Below are positions 27,958 through 36,598 of a stretch of 64,000 bases of DNA, piece after piece (the stretch's first letter is position 1; each line of letters opens with the position of its first letter). The notes under the pieces are model-generated. The model made no database searches. It was given only the letters and a program-made list of their open reading frames with translations, and was not told the origin of the DNA. A program made the position numbers and the translations under genes. The stretch comes from Nostoc sp. UHCC 0926 (GTDB taxonomy: Bacteria; Cyanobacteriota; Cyanobacteriia; Cyanobacteriales; Nostocaceae). The stretch is from positions 3,534,001 to 3,598,000 of the forward strand of contig NZ_CP117768.1 in assembly GCF_028623165.1 (NCBI RefSeq), in the 5' to 3' direction.

Positions 27958-29238
27958 TTATTTTGTGAGAATCGCGATCGCCTTTTCTACAGCTTCCAAG
28001 GCAGTGTTTACTTCCGCCTCTGTGACAATCAGCGGTGGCACAAATCGGACTACTTTTGGCCCGGCTGGTACGAGCAATACACCCTCGTTGATGGCAGCAT
28101 TGACGACATCGGCTGCGGTTAGCCCAATGTCGGCTCGCAACTCCAAACCGTTGATTAAACCCCATCCCCGAACTTCCCCAATCTGCTGAGGATATTTTGC
28201 TGCGATCGCCCTCAATCCACTTCGCAATTGTTCACCCCTGTCTTGCACATTCTGCAAAATATTTTCCCGCTCTAATGTCTGGCAAACACTGAGTGCTACA
28301 CCACACACAAAAGGATTTCCGCCAAAAGTACTGGCGTGTTCCCCTGGTTGAAAAACATCGCAGAATTTCTTGCTCATCATTGCGCCGATGGGAATACCGC
28401 CACCTAAGCCTTTGGCACTGGTGAAGATATCCGGTTCAACGCCGAGATGTTCATAACTCCATAATTGACCACTACGCCCCATACCAACTTGCACTTCATC
28501 AAAAATCAACAAAATGCCTGTTTCGTCGCAAATCTGCCGGAGCTTTTTGAAATAGGCAACATCTCCTGGACGCACACCGCCTTCTCCCTGCAATGGCTCA
28601 ATTAGAATTGCTGCTACCCGATAATCGCCTTCATCTAACTCGCTAATTGCCACTTCCACAGCGTTAATATCGTTGTAATTTACGTAGTGGAAACCAGGAA
28701 CCAAAGGATCAAAATACTTTTGATACTTCGGTTGTGCAGTGGCGGTAATCGTCGCCAAAGTCCGCCCGTGGAAACTGGCATTGGCGGTTAGAATAATCGG
28801 TTTTTCAATGTCTAATACTGTGTGGGCATATTTCCGCGCCAGTTTAATTGCGGCTTCGTTAGCTTCAGCTCCAGAGTTGCAGAAAAATACGCGATCGGCA
28901 CAGGAATGATCAACGATCCATTTTGCCAATTCACCTTGCTCAGGAATGTAGTACAAATTAGAGACATGGTGCAGCTTTTGGATTTGGCGTGTCACCGCTT
29001 CTATCATAGCTGGGTGGGCGTGTCCCAAAGTACAAGTGGCAATTCCAGCTACAAAGTCCAGATATTCTCGCCCCTGTGTATCCCAAACCCGACATCCAGC
29101 ACCTCGTTCTAGGGCTAAAGGAAACCGGGCATAGGTAGACATGACAGCTTCATTAAAGCTATCTGCATCAAAGGGACTGGATGCTGACCCTGAATCTGGG
29201 GGGATGGTGGCTTGGTCAACGAGAGTTTGTAGGCTCAC
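27958..29238 (-). CDS. argD: Acetylornithine-type class III aminotransferase
   Basis: This 426-aa PLP-dependent enzyme most likely makes N-acetylornithine in arginine synthesis (and possibly succinyldiaminopimelate transfer). It has VWDTQGREYLDFVAGIATCT, HVSNLYYIPEQGELAK, FFCNSGAEANEAAIKLAR, ILIFDEVQVGMGRSGQLW and SAKGLGGGIPIGAM with the PLP Lys. An extra N-terminal segment of about 30 residues precedes the core. Other class III aminotransferases (ornithine, 4-aminobutyrate) are less likely from the NSGAEANEAAIK-LARKY block. It is transcribed alone; 27813-27957 holds a short hairpin repeat (CCATGCAGAGCATGG). Confidence 0.85.
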   Translation of the reverse strand: MSLQTLVDQATIPPDSGSASSPFDADSFNEAVMSTYARFPLALERGAGCRVWDTQGREYLDFVAGIATCTLGHAHPAMIEAVTRQIQKLHHVSNLYYIPEQGELAKWIVDHSCADRVFFCNSGAEANEAAIKLARKYAHTVLDIEKPIILTANASFHGRTLATITATAQPKYQKYFDPLVPGFHYVNYNDINAVEVAISELDEGDYRVAAILIEPLQGEGGVRPGDVAYFKKLRQICDETGILLIFDEVQVGMGRSGQLWSYEHLGVEPDIFTSAKGLGGGIPIGAMMSKKFCDVFQPGEHASTFGGNPFVCGVALSVCQTLERENILQNVQDRGEQLRSGLRAIAAKYPQQIGEVRGWGLINGLELRADIGLTAADVVNAAINEGVLLVPAGPKVVRFVPPLIVTEAEVNTALEAVEKAIAILTK

Positions 29239-29632
29239 TACCGCTCCTCCTGAAAGTTTTTCATTATATAGTTATTTACTAGTTTCCTAGAAATCCCTAA
29301 AAAATACTTTTTATTTAGTACAACTTGTACTTCCTTTTAGGCTAACGCTTATATAACCTCAAACGCTTGGCGGTGGTGAAAAAAAACTTTGTACTCAACA
29401 CTTGAATAATAGGCAGTGTTACGTAGGTGCAGCCCGTCGTAGGCATCGCAAGTCTTGGTTAGAGTTCAGTCCAGGGGTTTTCTCACTGATGTCCAAGCCT
29501 GACTCGTTACTAGTCTGCGGTTTTAATGGCGCTAAGACACATGAGGAAATTCCCCTTGCTGTGTGCGGGAAAACTCTAAGGGAGCTAAGTACAGCATTTC
29601 ATTAATTCATAGCGAATTAAATTTGGCAATCC

Positions 29633-29803
29633 CTTGCAACGTCAATGCATTAAGATGCATTGTTAATGCGTCCCCCTGCAATGCCAATGCGTCGGCGGCA
29701 TTGTTAATGCATCCCCTTACAATGCCAATACATCCCGATACAATGTTAATGCGTCGGCCACATTGTTAATGTGTCCCTTTACAATGCCAATGCATCAGGA
29801 TGC
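29633..29803. repeat. Degenerate 21-bp tandem array
   Basis: About eight units of 20-22 bp with consensus RCAATGYYAATGCRTC followed by four or five variable bases, for example TGCAATGCCAATGCGTCGGC and ACAATGTTAATGCGTCGGCC. The units differ from those at 21603 and 44296 but share the period. Confidence 0.8.
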
Positions 29804-30286
29804 ATTAAAAACGCTACGCTTTTACGCAAAAAGGAATAATCATTAAGTGCAATTTTACGGAGAATTGGTATAAGAGAGTTGGAAGTTATTGAGGGTGATT
29901 TATACGAATTATGAATTAGTTATAATACCTTAAATCTCTGGTTGGAATTATTTTTCTGTGATAGGACTTACGCATCAAGTACAAAATGTAGGGGTAATTC
30001 ATGAATTGCCCCTACGTAAATCAAGGCTTTCACTGCCTTTTTGCATAAGTCCTGGTAAAGTTAAAGATAAATATTTTAAGTATTATACCAATTCGCTATG
30101 AAGATGCACTTAATTTTTATTAAACGAACCGCCCTTCGGGTGACGCTCGTTGCGCTAAAGCGTCTCCCTTTGGGAGAAGACTCGCTAACGCTGCGCTAAC
30201 ACCAGTCGCCTACGGCGGGAAACCCGCCGGAGAGCGCTGGTTCACCAAGTACGCCAAGTACGCCAAGGAAGAAGGAATAATCATTA

Positions 30287-30376
30287 CAGCTATTTTCAGG
30301 TAAATAGACCACGCAGTAGGGGCGCAATGCCTTGCGCCCCTACGACAGATGTGGTTCAAATACTTGAATTCTGCTG
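30287..30376. mobile_element. 90-bp MITE with TA target duplication
   Basis: The element runs from CAGCTATTTTCAGG to GAATTCTGCTG, flanked by TA on both sides, and is an inverted near-identical copy of 25130-25219 (also 90 bp). Its ends are imperfect inverted repeats (CAGC-start, then ATTT and GACCAC blocks). TA duplication points to a Tc1/mariner-IS630-type transposase acting in trans; none is in the window. Confidence 0.85.
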
Positions 30377-30574
30377 TAAGTGCAAGTTTAGGGAGAATTG
30401 GTATTAGAAGTATTGAGCTTGGACTATTAGTTTGGATAACTTGTAGTTTAAATGTACTAAAAAGGACGAATGGTATAAAGTTTAGTAGAAAACTAAAAAA
30501 AGTAGGCTAAAAGTACTATTGTTACGTCATTCTCAACACTTGAGCAAAAATATCAACGGATCCAAAAGGAGTTA

Positions 30575-31594
30575 ATGGCTGGGGCGATCGCTCTGGGCGG
30601 TGTTTTCGTCATTGGCACTTTGTGGTACTGGTTAGTGGAGGGCTGGTCATGGGAAGACGCGGCTTACATGACAGTCATCACTTTAGCGACTGTGGGATAT
30701 GGAGAGATCCACCCAATGGGTAGCCGAGGACGATTGTTTACAATTGCCCTGATTTTGTTGGGTGTAATGAATATCGGTTACATTGTCAACAGATTTACAG
30801 AAGCGATCATTCAAGGCTACTTTCAAGAAGGAATTCGGCTACAACAACAGAGGCGGTTAATGGAATCCCTGTCAGAACATTACATCATCTGTGGATTTAG
30901 TCGGACTGGTCGTCAAATTGCCAAGGAATTTCGGGCAGAAGGTGTACTTTTTGTGGTGATTGATTCGGAGATGGAATCTATACAAAGGGCGCAGATGGAA
31001 GGTTACACGGCATACCAAGGTGACGCTACCCTAGATGATACACTCCTGAAAGTTGGTATTGAAAGAGCGACTTGTATCGTTGCAGCACTTCCTTCAGATG
31101 CCGAAAATTTATATATTGTTTTATCAGCAAAAACACTGAATACAGGAATTCGAGCGATCGCCCGCGCAAGTACAGAAGAAGCTTTGCAGAAGTTACAACG
31201 CGGTGGTGCAGATGAAGTGATATCCCCCTATATTACTGGTGGGAAGCGCATGGCTGCTGCGGCTCTCAGACCCCAAGTATTGGACTTTGTAGACGGGATT
31301 TTGACAGGTGCAGACCGCCAATTGTATATGGAAGAATTTTTACTCGACCCGGTTTTTTGTCCTTTTGTTGGTCAAACTTTACAAAAAGCGAGATTGCGAT
31401 CGCAAACTGGGGCATTAGTTCTGGCAATTCGCCGCCTTGATGGCACTTTAATCGGTGGCCCTACTGGTGATACAGTTTTAATGTCAGGAGATCGGCTGAT
31501 TGGGATGGGTACAGCCGAACAGTTGCGTGACCTTAACCAAATTCTTGGCCCAATTGGTTCTCAGAAATTGCGTAAACCCAAGAATAATAGCTGA
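30575..31594 (+). CDS. Potassium channel with RCK/TrkA domain
   Basis: This 339-aa protein has two membrane helices around a pore loop: first helix about residues 1-20, selectivity filter TLATVGYGEIHP (about 37-46), second helix about 57-75. A TrkA-N Rossmann domain follows (YIICGFSRTGRQIAKEF, glycine-rich NAD/ATP site), then a TrkA-C domain. It is an MthK/Kch-like K+ channel gated by a ligand. ATG 30575 has GGAG only 3 bases before it. The same frame extends 18 codons upstream to a TAG with family-like sequence (LEQKYQRIQKEL) but no ATG, GTG or TTG, so a rare start codon or lost start is possible. Confidence 0.9.
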   Translation: MAGAIALGGVFVIGTLWYWLVEGWSWEDAAYMTVITLATVGYGEIHPMGSRGRLFTIALILLGVMNIGYIVNRFTEAIIQGYFQEGIRLQQQRRLMESLSEHYIICGFSRTGRQIAKEFRAEGVLFVVIDSEMESIQRAQMEGYTAYQGDATLDDTLLKVGIERATCIVAALPSDAENLYIVLSAKTLNTGIRAIARASTEEALQKLQRGGADEVISPYITGGKRMAAAALRPQVLDFVDGILTGADRQLYMEEFLLDPVFCPFVGQTLQKARLRSQTGALVLAIRRLDGTLIGGPTGDTVLMSGDRLIGMGTAEQLRDLNQILGPIGSQKLRKPKNNS

Positions 31595-31694
31595 TTTTAT
31601 TTTTCTTTAAATTAATTTTTTATACCAAATTTGGACAAAATTTGTTTAAGCGATCGCAATTAATTATTAAACGTAACCAATGCCCAATGCCCAA

Positions 31695-32252
31695 TTAATA
31701 ATCAATTTCTTTCCACCCATGCATAGCTGCTATACCTTTGGTAACCGATTCGATCGCAATTGGGGGAGCTTCTGATATCAAGATGCTAGGATAAACTGCT
31801 GCACCCCAGTCGGGATGCACTAGCACACGGCATTGATTTTTAATCACTGGATAGTTGAGCAAAGCTTTGACAACTGCTGTGTCATCGTGGGGAATTGCTC
31901 CGGGATGAGACAGTAAAGGATAGCCTGTACGAGGGTCGATTAGGTCTGTTAAATAGCCGCGATCGCGCAGATTAAATGCTAAATCGCAGCCAAATCTCAT
32001 AAACTTTTCTCGCAAGCGTTCTTTCTCTGTCTCTACTTCTGCCGTCCTTTCGACTAGTTGATAACGCGATTGCTGTAAGACAATCACTACTCGTAAAAAT
32101 GGCTGTCGTTTCCAATCTGGTAATATCCGTTCGCAGTTGGCACAGATATATTGACTGGGAGCATGAATTGAAATTTGAACCGCTTGTCCCCTTTCGTCAA
32201 CTAAATTAATGGGACAGGCTTGCTCCGAAGTGTAAACTCTGGGATAGTTCAC
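31695..32252 (-). CDS. MMADHC-like protein (cobalamin trafficking family)
   Basis: This 185-aa protein resembles the C-terminal domain of MMADHC (CblD), the human cobalamin trafficking chaperone: FGCDLAFNLRDRGYLTDLID followed by PRTG, and CRVLVHPDWGAAVYPSILIS match the human ADFIDPSSG and IRHSLWGTHVVVGSIFT blocks in order. An N-terminal Cys pair, CANC (about residues 37-40), could bind metal. Whether it acts on cobalamin in cyanobacteria is not shown. It stands alone, convergent with the K+ channel gene. Confidence 0.78.
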   Translation of the reverse strand: MNYPRVYTSEQACPINLVDERGQAVQISIHAPSQYICANCERILPDWKRQPFLRVVIVLQQSRYQLVERTAEVETEKERLREKFMRFGCDLAFNLRDRGYLTDLIDPRTGYPLLSHPGAIPHDDTAVVKALLNYPVIKNQCRVLVHPDWGAAVYPSILISEAPPIAIESVTKGIAAMHGWKEIDY

Positions 32253-32892
32253 TAAATTGGTTCGGTTTTGGCAAATTTTTTAATTTAATCTACGGTATAG
32301 ATGATAACTCTTAAAAGTTCCAAAAAATTATCAATTTTCTTTAATATATTACTTTTTTTGGAAGCAGTTGTTAATAATTTGAGAATTTTAATCCGAATTT
32401 TATCCTTCATTAACCTCTTCTAATGGGATTTGCTGCGATCGCTGTAGGCATTGGCAATAGGTGCAGCGTGTGGTAGACAAGCGATGCCTATGGCGGGCTA
32501 CGCCTACGCTCCTGAAATATGTTCGATCAAAATCCCAAAAAATGACCTCCATCTCAGACGATTTGCAGTCAAAACCAAAATGGACTAACTGTCAGCAAAG
32601 CAGGACTAAACAGGCATCTGGTGAGGCAAAGTGCGTCGGAGTTTCGCCGGGAGCAATGCTCCAAAGTTAGATCGGTTTTTAATTCTCAGTTAGATAGCTA
32701 TATTCTCAATAAAAACAGCAATTTCGTTGCGATGCCTACGCACTATTAAATAGGTGATTTATACCGCTAATTTTTAGCACCTCACTTTGGAGCGTTGCTC
32801 CAGTTTCGCCCAAAAACAAGTTGAAAATACAAAGGTAATCTTGTCTGCTAGCAAATGGTTAAGCTATGCAGCATACTTTCCATAGCACCCAA
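32253..32892. other. Gene-free spacer with dispersed repeats
   Basis: Several common dispersed repeats are visible: GGCGGGCTACGCCTACGC near 32492-32510, GCCGGGAGCAATGCTCC near 32647-32663 and the related GGAGCGTTGCTCC near 32789-32801. Apparent frames run through these repeats and do not look protein-coding. Promoter sequences of the MMADHC-like gene should lie near 32253-32330. Confidence 0.6.
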
Positions 32893-33099
32893 TTAATTAA
32901 GTTTTAAAGAATTTACCGGCACTTCATCCCAAGAATCGACTGTCCGCAATTGCGCTACCCAACCTGCTGCCTTTTGCGTCTCGGTCAAATTATTCTCAAA
33001 GGAATCATGACAATCTTTGGCTTGAGATTCATTACAAGTGGCAATACAGGCATGAATCATTCCAGACGGATCAATTTGCTCATTTACCCAAATAGTCAT
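32893..33099 (-). CDS. Small conserved hypothetical protein
   Basis: ATG 33099 gives a 68-aa protein (MTIWVNEQIDPSGMIHACIA...), preceded by an AGGGAA ribosome site; an upstream in-frame ATG at 33114 would add five residues. It contains four regularly placed residues of interest: two Cys in HACIATCNES, a Cys in KDCHDSF, and a Trp-rich end (GWVAQLRTVDSWDEVP). I recall similar short proteins in Nostocales but know no function. No signal or membrane segment is present. Confidence 0.65.
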   Translation of the reverse strand: MTIWVNEQIDPSGMIHACIATCNESQAKDCHDSFENNLTETQKAAGWVAQLRTVDSWDEVPVNSLKLN

Positions 33100-33452
33100 A
33101 GAGTATTCCCTCAAAACTTTAGCGAAAAAGGCTATTCGTCATTTTAGAATACTATTAGAGTTGAAAATTGGAGAGCAAAATCGGTAACAAGTAGTGAACT
33201 AATCCCAATTACCGATTACTAATTTACATTACCCAGTTGGGCTTCATCTGCTAGGCACAGCACTAATTACATTATCAAGGCGATAAAGCTATAGCACCTC
33301 TGACCATAAAGAAAAAGGTACAAGCCTACTTCGGCTAGCGAGCGGGCAAGCTCAGTGCATCGCCTAAATTTATTTATGGGGTTCAAAATGTTTGACTTCC
33401 CCGTTCGCGTAGCGTCTCTAAGAGGATGTTTGGAAAGTATTAAAGGAATGAA

Positions 33453-34461
33453 TTAAGCAAGCCTTCTAAGCATTAACCGAATCATTGCAACCTGGACAAA
33501 TGTTTCATGGGTCTGCGGTAAAATCTCGTAGTCCTTGCTCAAGCGACGACACCAATTGAACCAACCAAAACTACGTTCAACAACCCAACGTCTGGGCAGA
33601 AGTACAAAGCTTTTAGTATCAGTTGGACGACGCACAACCTCCAAAATCCATCTATAAGTATCCATAACCCATTTCCTAAACCCCTCACCTTGATACCCAG
33701 CATCAACCCAAATACAAACTAATCGTGTCAAGCGATCGCTAATTCGTTGACGTGCGGACACAAATAATTTTTTCGCGCCAGCCTGGTCAGATTCATACGC
33801 TGAGGTGACTACGACCATCAGTACCAATCCAAGAGTGTCAAACAATTTTGGATTTTGGATTTTGGATTTTGGATTAACCCCGTGCCTCTTGGGTACTTGG
33901 CTCTGAAGATTTTAGATTGACGATAGCGCAGCGTTAGCGAGTCCACGAGCGAATGATTGAATTTATTCCGCCCACCAGGGGCGGGGCATGAACCGAAGTA
34001 ATTCTTGGTTTTTTAATCTAAAATCTAAAATCTAAAATCTAAAATTCGTAGTCAACGAGAAAATGCCGTTTACGTCCCTTGACCCGCTTGCCTGAATCAA
34101 AACCAACCGCTTTTGACACCATCGTTCCAATCTCTATCGATTGGCTATCAATTATTGCTGCACTTGGGTTGGGTTCACGGTCTTCGACAACACGTACCCA
34201 CTGCTGAAGTTTATGGTTCATCTTCTCCCATGTGCCATCCAAGCGCCATTTGCGGAAGTAATAATACACCGTCTGCCAGTTGGGAAAGTCGTGAGGCATC
34301 ATTCGCCACGCACAACCCGTGCAAAGGATGTAAAAGATGGCATTAATCACTGCACGTAGGTCAACACAACGAGGACGGCACGCTGGATTTTCTAAAGGGA
34401 TGAGGGTCGAGAGTAATTCCCATTGTTCCGAAGTGAGGTCACTTGGGTATGATTTAGACAT
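33453..34461 (-). pseudogene. IS5-family DDE transposase split by an insertion
   Basis: The N-terminal part (34461 to 34051) begins MSKSYPSDLTSEQWELLSTL and ends GRKRHFLVD; the C-terminal part (33840 to 33453) resumes at TLGLVLMVVVTSAYESDQ. Together they give about 264 aa with the DDE residues in AIIDSQSIE, CIWVDAGYQGEGF and RRWVVERSFGWF. A 209-bp element between them shifts the frame and adds stops, so the transposase is inactive. Removing the insertion and one GTCAA copy restores a perfect frame. Confidence 0.92.
33842..34050. mobile_element. 209-bp MITE-like element inserted in the transposase
   Basis: Its ends are inverted arrays of four 7-bp units: AATTTTGGATTTTGGATT... on the left and ...AATCTAAAATCTAAAATT on the right. 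It is flanked by direct repeats GTCAA (33837-33841, 34051-34055), which look like a 5-bp target duplication. It encodes nothing. Related copies are at about 6025-6090, 11430-11702, 15866-16026, 27094-27165 and 58576-58856. Confidence 0.88.
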
Positions 34462-34549
34462 GGCTCTAGTAACGCTGTCGCATTTTTATCTACTGACAGA
34501 ATACCGTTACTGGAGCCTTTTTTGACTTTCTAAACATCCTCTAAGAGTT

Positions 34550-34672
34550 GGGGCTGACACCACCTTGTTTTGCCGAACTATTCAAAAAATCTCTGATCAT
34601 AGCGACTTGGGTACGTTGCAACGTTATCTAGAGGTCACACTAGACGCAGAAGCGAAAGCTGTTTCGCGGTGA
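34550..34672 (+). pseudogene. C-terminal remnant of a tyrosine recombinase
   Basis: The frame reads GADTTLFCRTIQKISDHSDL then GTLQRYLEVTLDAEAKAV and stops at 34672. This matches the end of XerC/integrase-type recombinases, including the catalytic Tyr in QRYLEV, but the H-x-x-R helix segment before it is shortened and the remaining 80-90% of the gene is missing. It begins 5 bp after the IS5 copy. The spacer 34673-34825 shows nothing else. Confidence 0.65.
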
Positions 34673-34825
34673 TTGGGTTTTAGTGTTAGTTATGTAAGAG
34701 TATGACAGCAGGGCTGATATCTGATGGGGCTGGACTGCAATAGACCTGATGATAAATTCTCTCATGGGTTCCATCTGGAGGAAAGCCAAAGTTATACATT
34801 TTCAAGTTATGCGAATTGTTTGGAT

Positions 34826-36598
34826 TTATCCTTTTGCCGATTCGCCTTGAGGAAACGGAGTTTTACGAGTTGCAAGCAGAACTTGGATATATTTCCTTTT
34901 ACAATCTTCAGAAAATAGTAACAATTCATCAGACTGATTTGAGCCTGTCTGTTGCTGTATACAACCTGAATATCTCTTAAGTAGTCCATTAGAACCAAGA
35001 AAAGCAAGTTCATTAATTAGGAGTTGACAAAATTCGCCCTCAAAGTATCCTCCATGTACGTTGATATGCCGAGGAAATTTCAAAAAGTACGCTCCACACA
35101 ATTGAACATAGTCCCAAAAATTGAGAGCAGATTGTTTCTTGGAGAAACTGAGAATTCCTCTCTTTGATCTTTCTTTATCAGTGCAATCAGTATAATCAGT
35201 GCAATCAAAATATGTAAAAGAGTTTGCAGTAACCTCATCCGCAAGTGGAACGTTATTATTCAGGCAATGTAACCTCTTACGCTCGTTTGAGGATGCTCGG
35301 ATTTCCAGATATTTAGAAGGAGGAGTAGGGTTAGTAAAATCGGCATTCTGACAATTGACTATACCATAATCTTTTGGTAACGATTTTTTATTATCAACAG
35401 TTACGTTACCTAATTTATATCCTCTATCCCTAGTTTTAGTTGGAAAACTAAAATAATTAGCAGCGGTTGAAGCCAAGCGTAATGCTAAATCAGCTTCGTT
35501 AGAAAATATATAGGCTTCTTCACAACGCCTCAACGAAGATTTAAGAAAATTAGCCCTAGAAGTTAAAATCGATTCCACAGGAATATCTGGTGCAACAAGC
35601 ACCAATCTTCCTAGTTTAAATACAGCACCAATATTAGAAGAAGGTTTTTCATCAAGTGCGGAAGTGTCAAATACATCAGAGAGAATACGAATCGTCTGAG
35701 TTGCTACTTCACAACCTAAGCTATGAGCAACAAATGATACTTTTATTCTATTAAGGTCGCCCCAATTTTTTTTGGGATCTTTATCTGATATTTCCTTTTG
35801 TAAATATTGGAAAAATTTTACTAAATCTAGCACACCATAATTACTAGCCCGAAAGCGATCGCGAGGGTAAGATGTCACACGAAGGATGATTAGTGCTAAA
35901 ATTATACCGATCAACAATACGAAGAGAACGATGACAAATATTAGCCACGGATAAGGATTTTTGACAAATAGACTGAAAATTGCACCAAACAACCAAGCAA
36001 AAAAAACCAATAATAATCCATTCGGGATGATGCGTAAAGAATCTGTTGCTTTTGCTATGTGTCTTATCCAAAGTCCAAGCCCAGATGCAAGGATAATAAT
36101 TAACAGAGATGTTAAAATAAAATTCGATGCAGTATTTGTCCAGAGTGTTAATATAATAGCTATTAAACCAAATACAAGGGAAGTAATTAATATTCCCACA
36201 ATTAAACTTGGTAGTGATTCTAAGGAATTTCCAGTTTGAACTAAAGGACTTTCAGCAGGCCAGCGATAGCCAATAAATACACAATTGCGATTGTCAGGTG
36301 TAAGTCCTGAATCTGGTGAATTGGCATATTTGCAGGCTTTGTTATAGCGGTTTTTTGCATCTTCTTCAGAATTAGCATAGCCATGTATATGGAAGACTAA
36401 TTCCGGTTGATCGCTCTTAATGAGATAGTTAGCAATTTCCTTTATTTTATCTACACTATCATTATGCTGTTGAGGTTCAGGTGGATCTTCAACATTAATA
36501 GTTGCAGTACTTTTTACATAATAGCCAGGTACTTTAGGATAAATACCTTTTTCATTTTCAAGATCCTCAATGGTATATACTGATTCTGGATTTGGCAT
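34826..36598 (-). CDS. Membrane-embedded alpha/beta hydrolase-like protein
   Basis: This 590-aa protein of unknown function begins with an alpha/beta-hydrolase-like strand-turn (ELVFHIHGYANSEEDAKNRY, about residues 65-84, an HGY oxyanion-type motif). It is then interrupted by about five membrane helices (roughly residues 130-245: SLIVGILITSLVFGLIAIIL, FILTSLLIIILASGLGLWI, LLLVFFAWLFGAIFSLFV, WLIFVIVLFVLLIGIILALI). The fold resumes with IKVSFVAHSLGCEVATQ, where AHSLG is the nucleophile elbow, near residue 295. A Cys-rich region (YFDCTDYTDCTDKE) and a His-Gly block (HINVHGGYFEGEF) end the protein, the latter with a possible catalytic His. Resembles DUF900-type hydrolases. Confidence 0.6.
   Translation of the reverse strand: MPNPESVYTIEDLENEKGIYPKVPGYYVKSTATINVEDPPEPQQHNDSVDKIKEIANYLIKSDQPELVFHIHGYANSEEDAKNRYNKACKYANSPDSGLTPDNRNCVFIGYRWPAESPLVQTGNSLESLPSLIVGILITSLVFGLIAIILTLWTNTASNFILTSLLIIILASGLGLWIRHIAKATDSLRIIPNGLLLVFFAWLFGAIFSLFVKNPYPWLIFVIVLFVLLIGIILALIILRVTSYPRDRFRASNYGVLDLVKFFQYLQKEISDKDPKKNWGDLNRIKVSFVAHSLGCEVATQTIRILSDVFDTSALDEKPSSNIGAVFKLGRLVLVAPDIPVESILTSRANFLKSSLRRCEEAYIFSNEADLALRLASTAANYFSFPTKTRDRGYKLGNVTVDNKKSLPKDYGIVNCQNADFTNPTPPSKYLEIRASSNERKRLHCLNNNVPLADEVTANSFTYFDCTDYTDCTDKERSKRGILSFSKKQSALNFWDYVQLCGAYFLKFPRHINVHGGYFEGEFCQLLINELAFLGSNGLLKRYSGCIQQQTGSNQSDELLLFSEDCKRKYIQVLLATRKTPFPQGESAKG

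Larger units (their letters stand above)
29239..30574. repeat. 1.3-kb gene-free region of nested repeats
   Basis: Contents in order: promoter space of argD (29239-29400); a 21-bp tandem array at about 29633-29803; the right part of a repeat ending GGAGAATTGGTATAA at 29873; a 91-bp element at 29963-30053 with inverted ends AGGACTTACGCA and TGCATAAGTCCT; a second copy of the GGAGAATTGGTAT repeat at about 30083-30405 interrupted by a 90-bp TA-flanked element (30287-30376); and the promoter region of the channel gene. No protein-coding frame is convincing. Confidence 0.8.
33422..34541 (-). mobile_element. IS5-family element with target duplication TAA
   Basis: Inverted ends are GAGGATGTTTGGAAAGT on the left (from 33422) and ACTTTCTAAACATCCTC on the right (to 34541), flanked by TAA on both sides (33419-33421, 34542-34544). 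The TNA-type 3-bp duplication fits the IS427 group of IS5. The 1120 bp include a 209-bp insertion (33842-34050); without it and its 5-bp duplication the element would be about 906 bp and hold one 264-aa transposase gene. Confidence 0.88.

Noticed and set aside
32461..32670. 69-aa plus-strand frame in the spacer
   Set aside because: It spans dispersed repeats, has no ribosome site, and shows no coherent composition.
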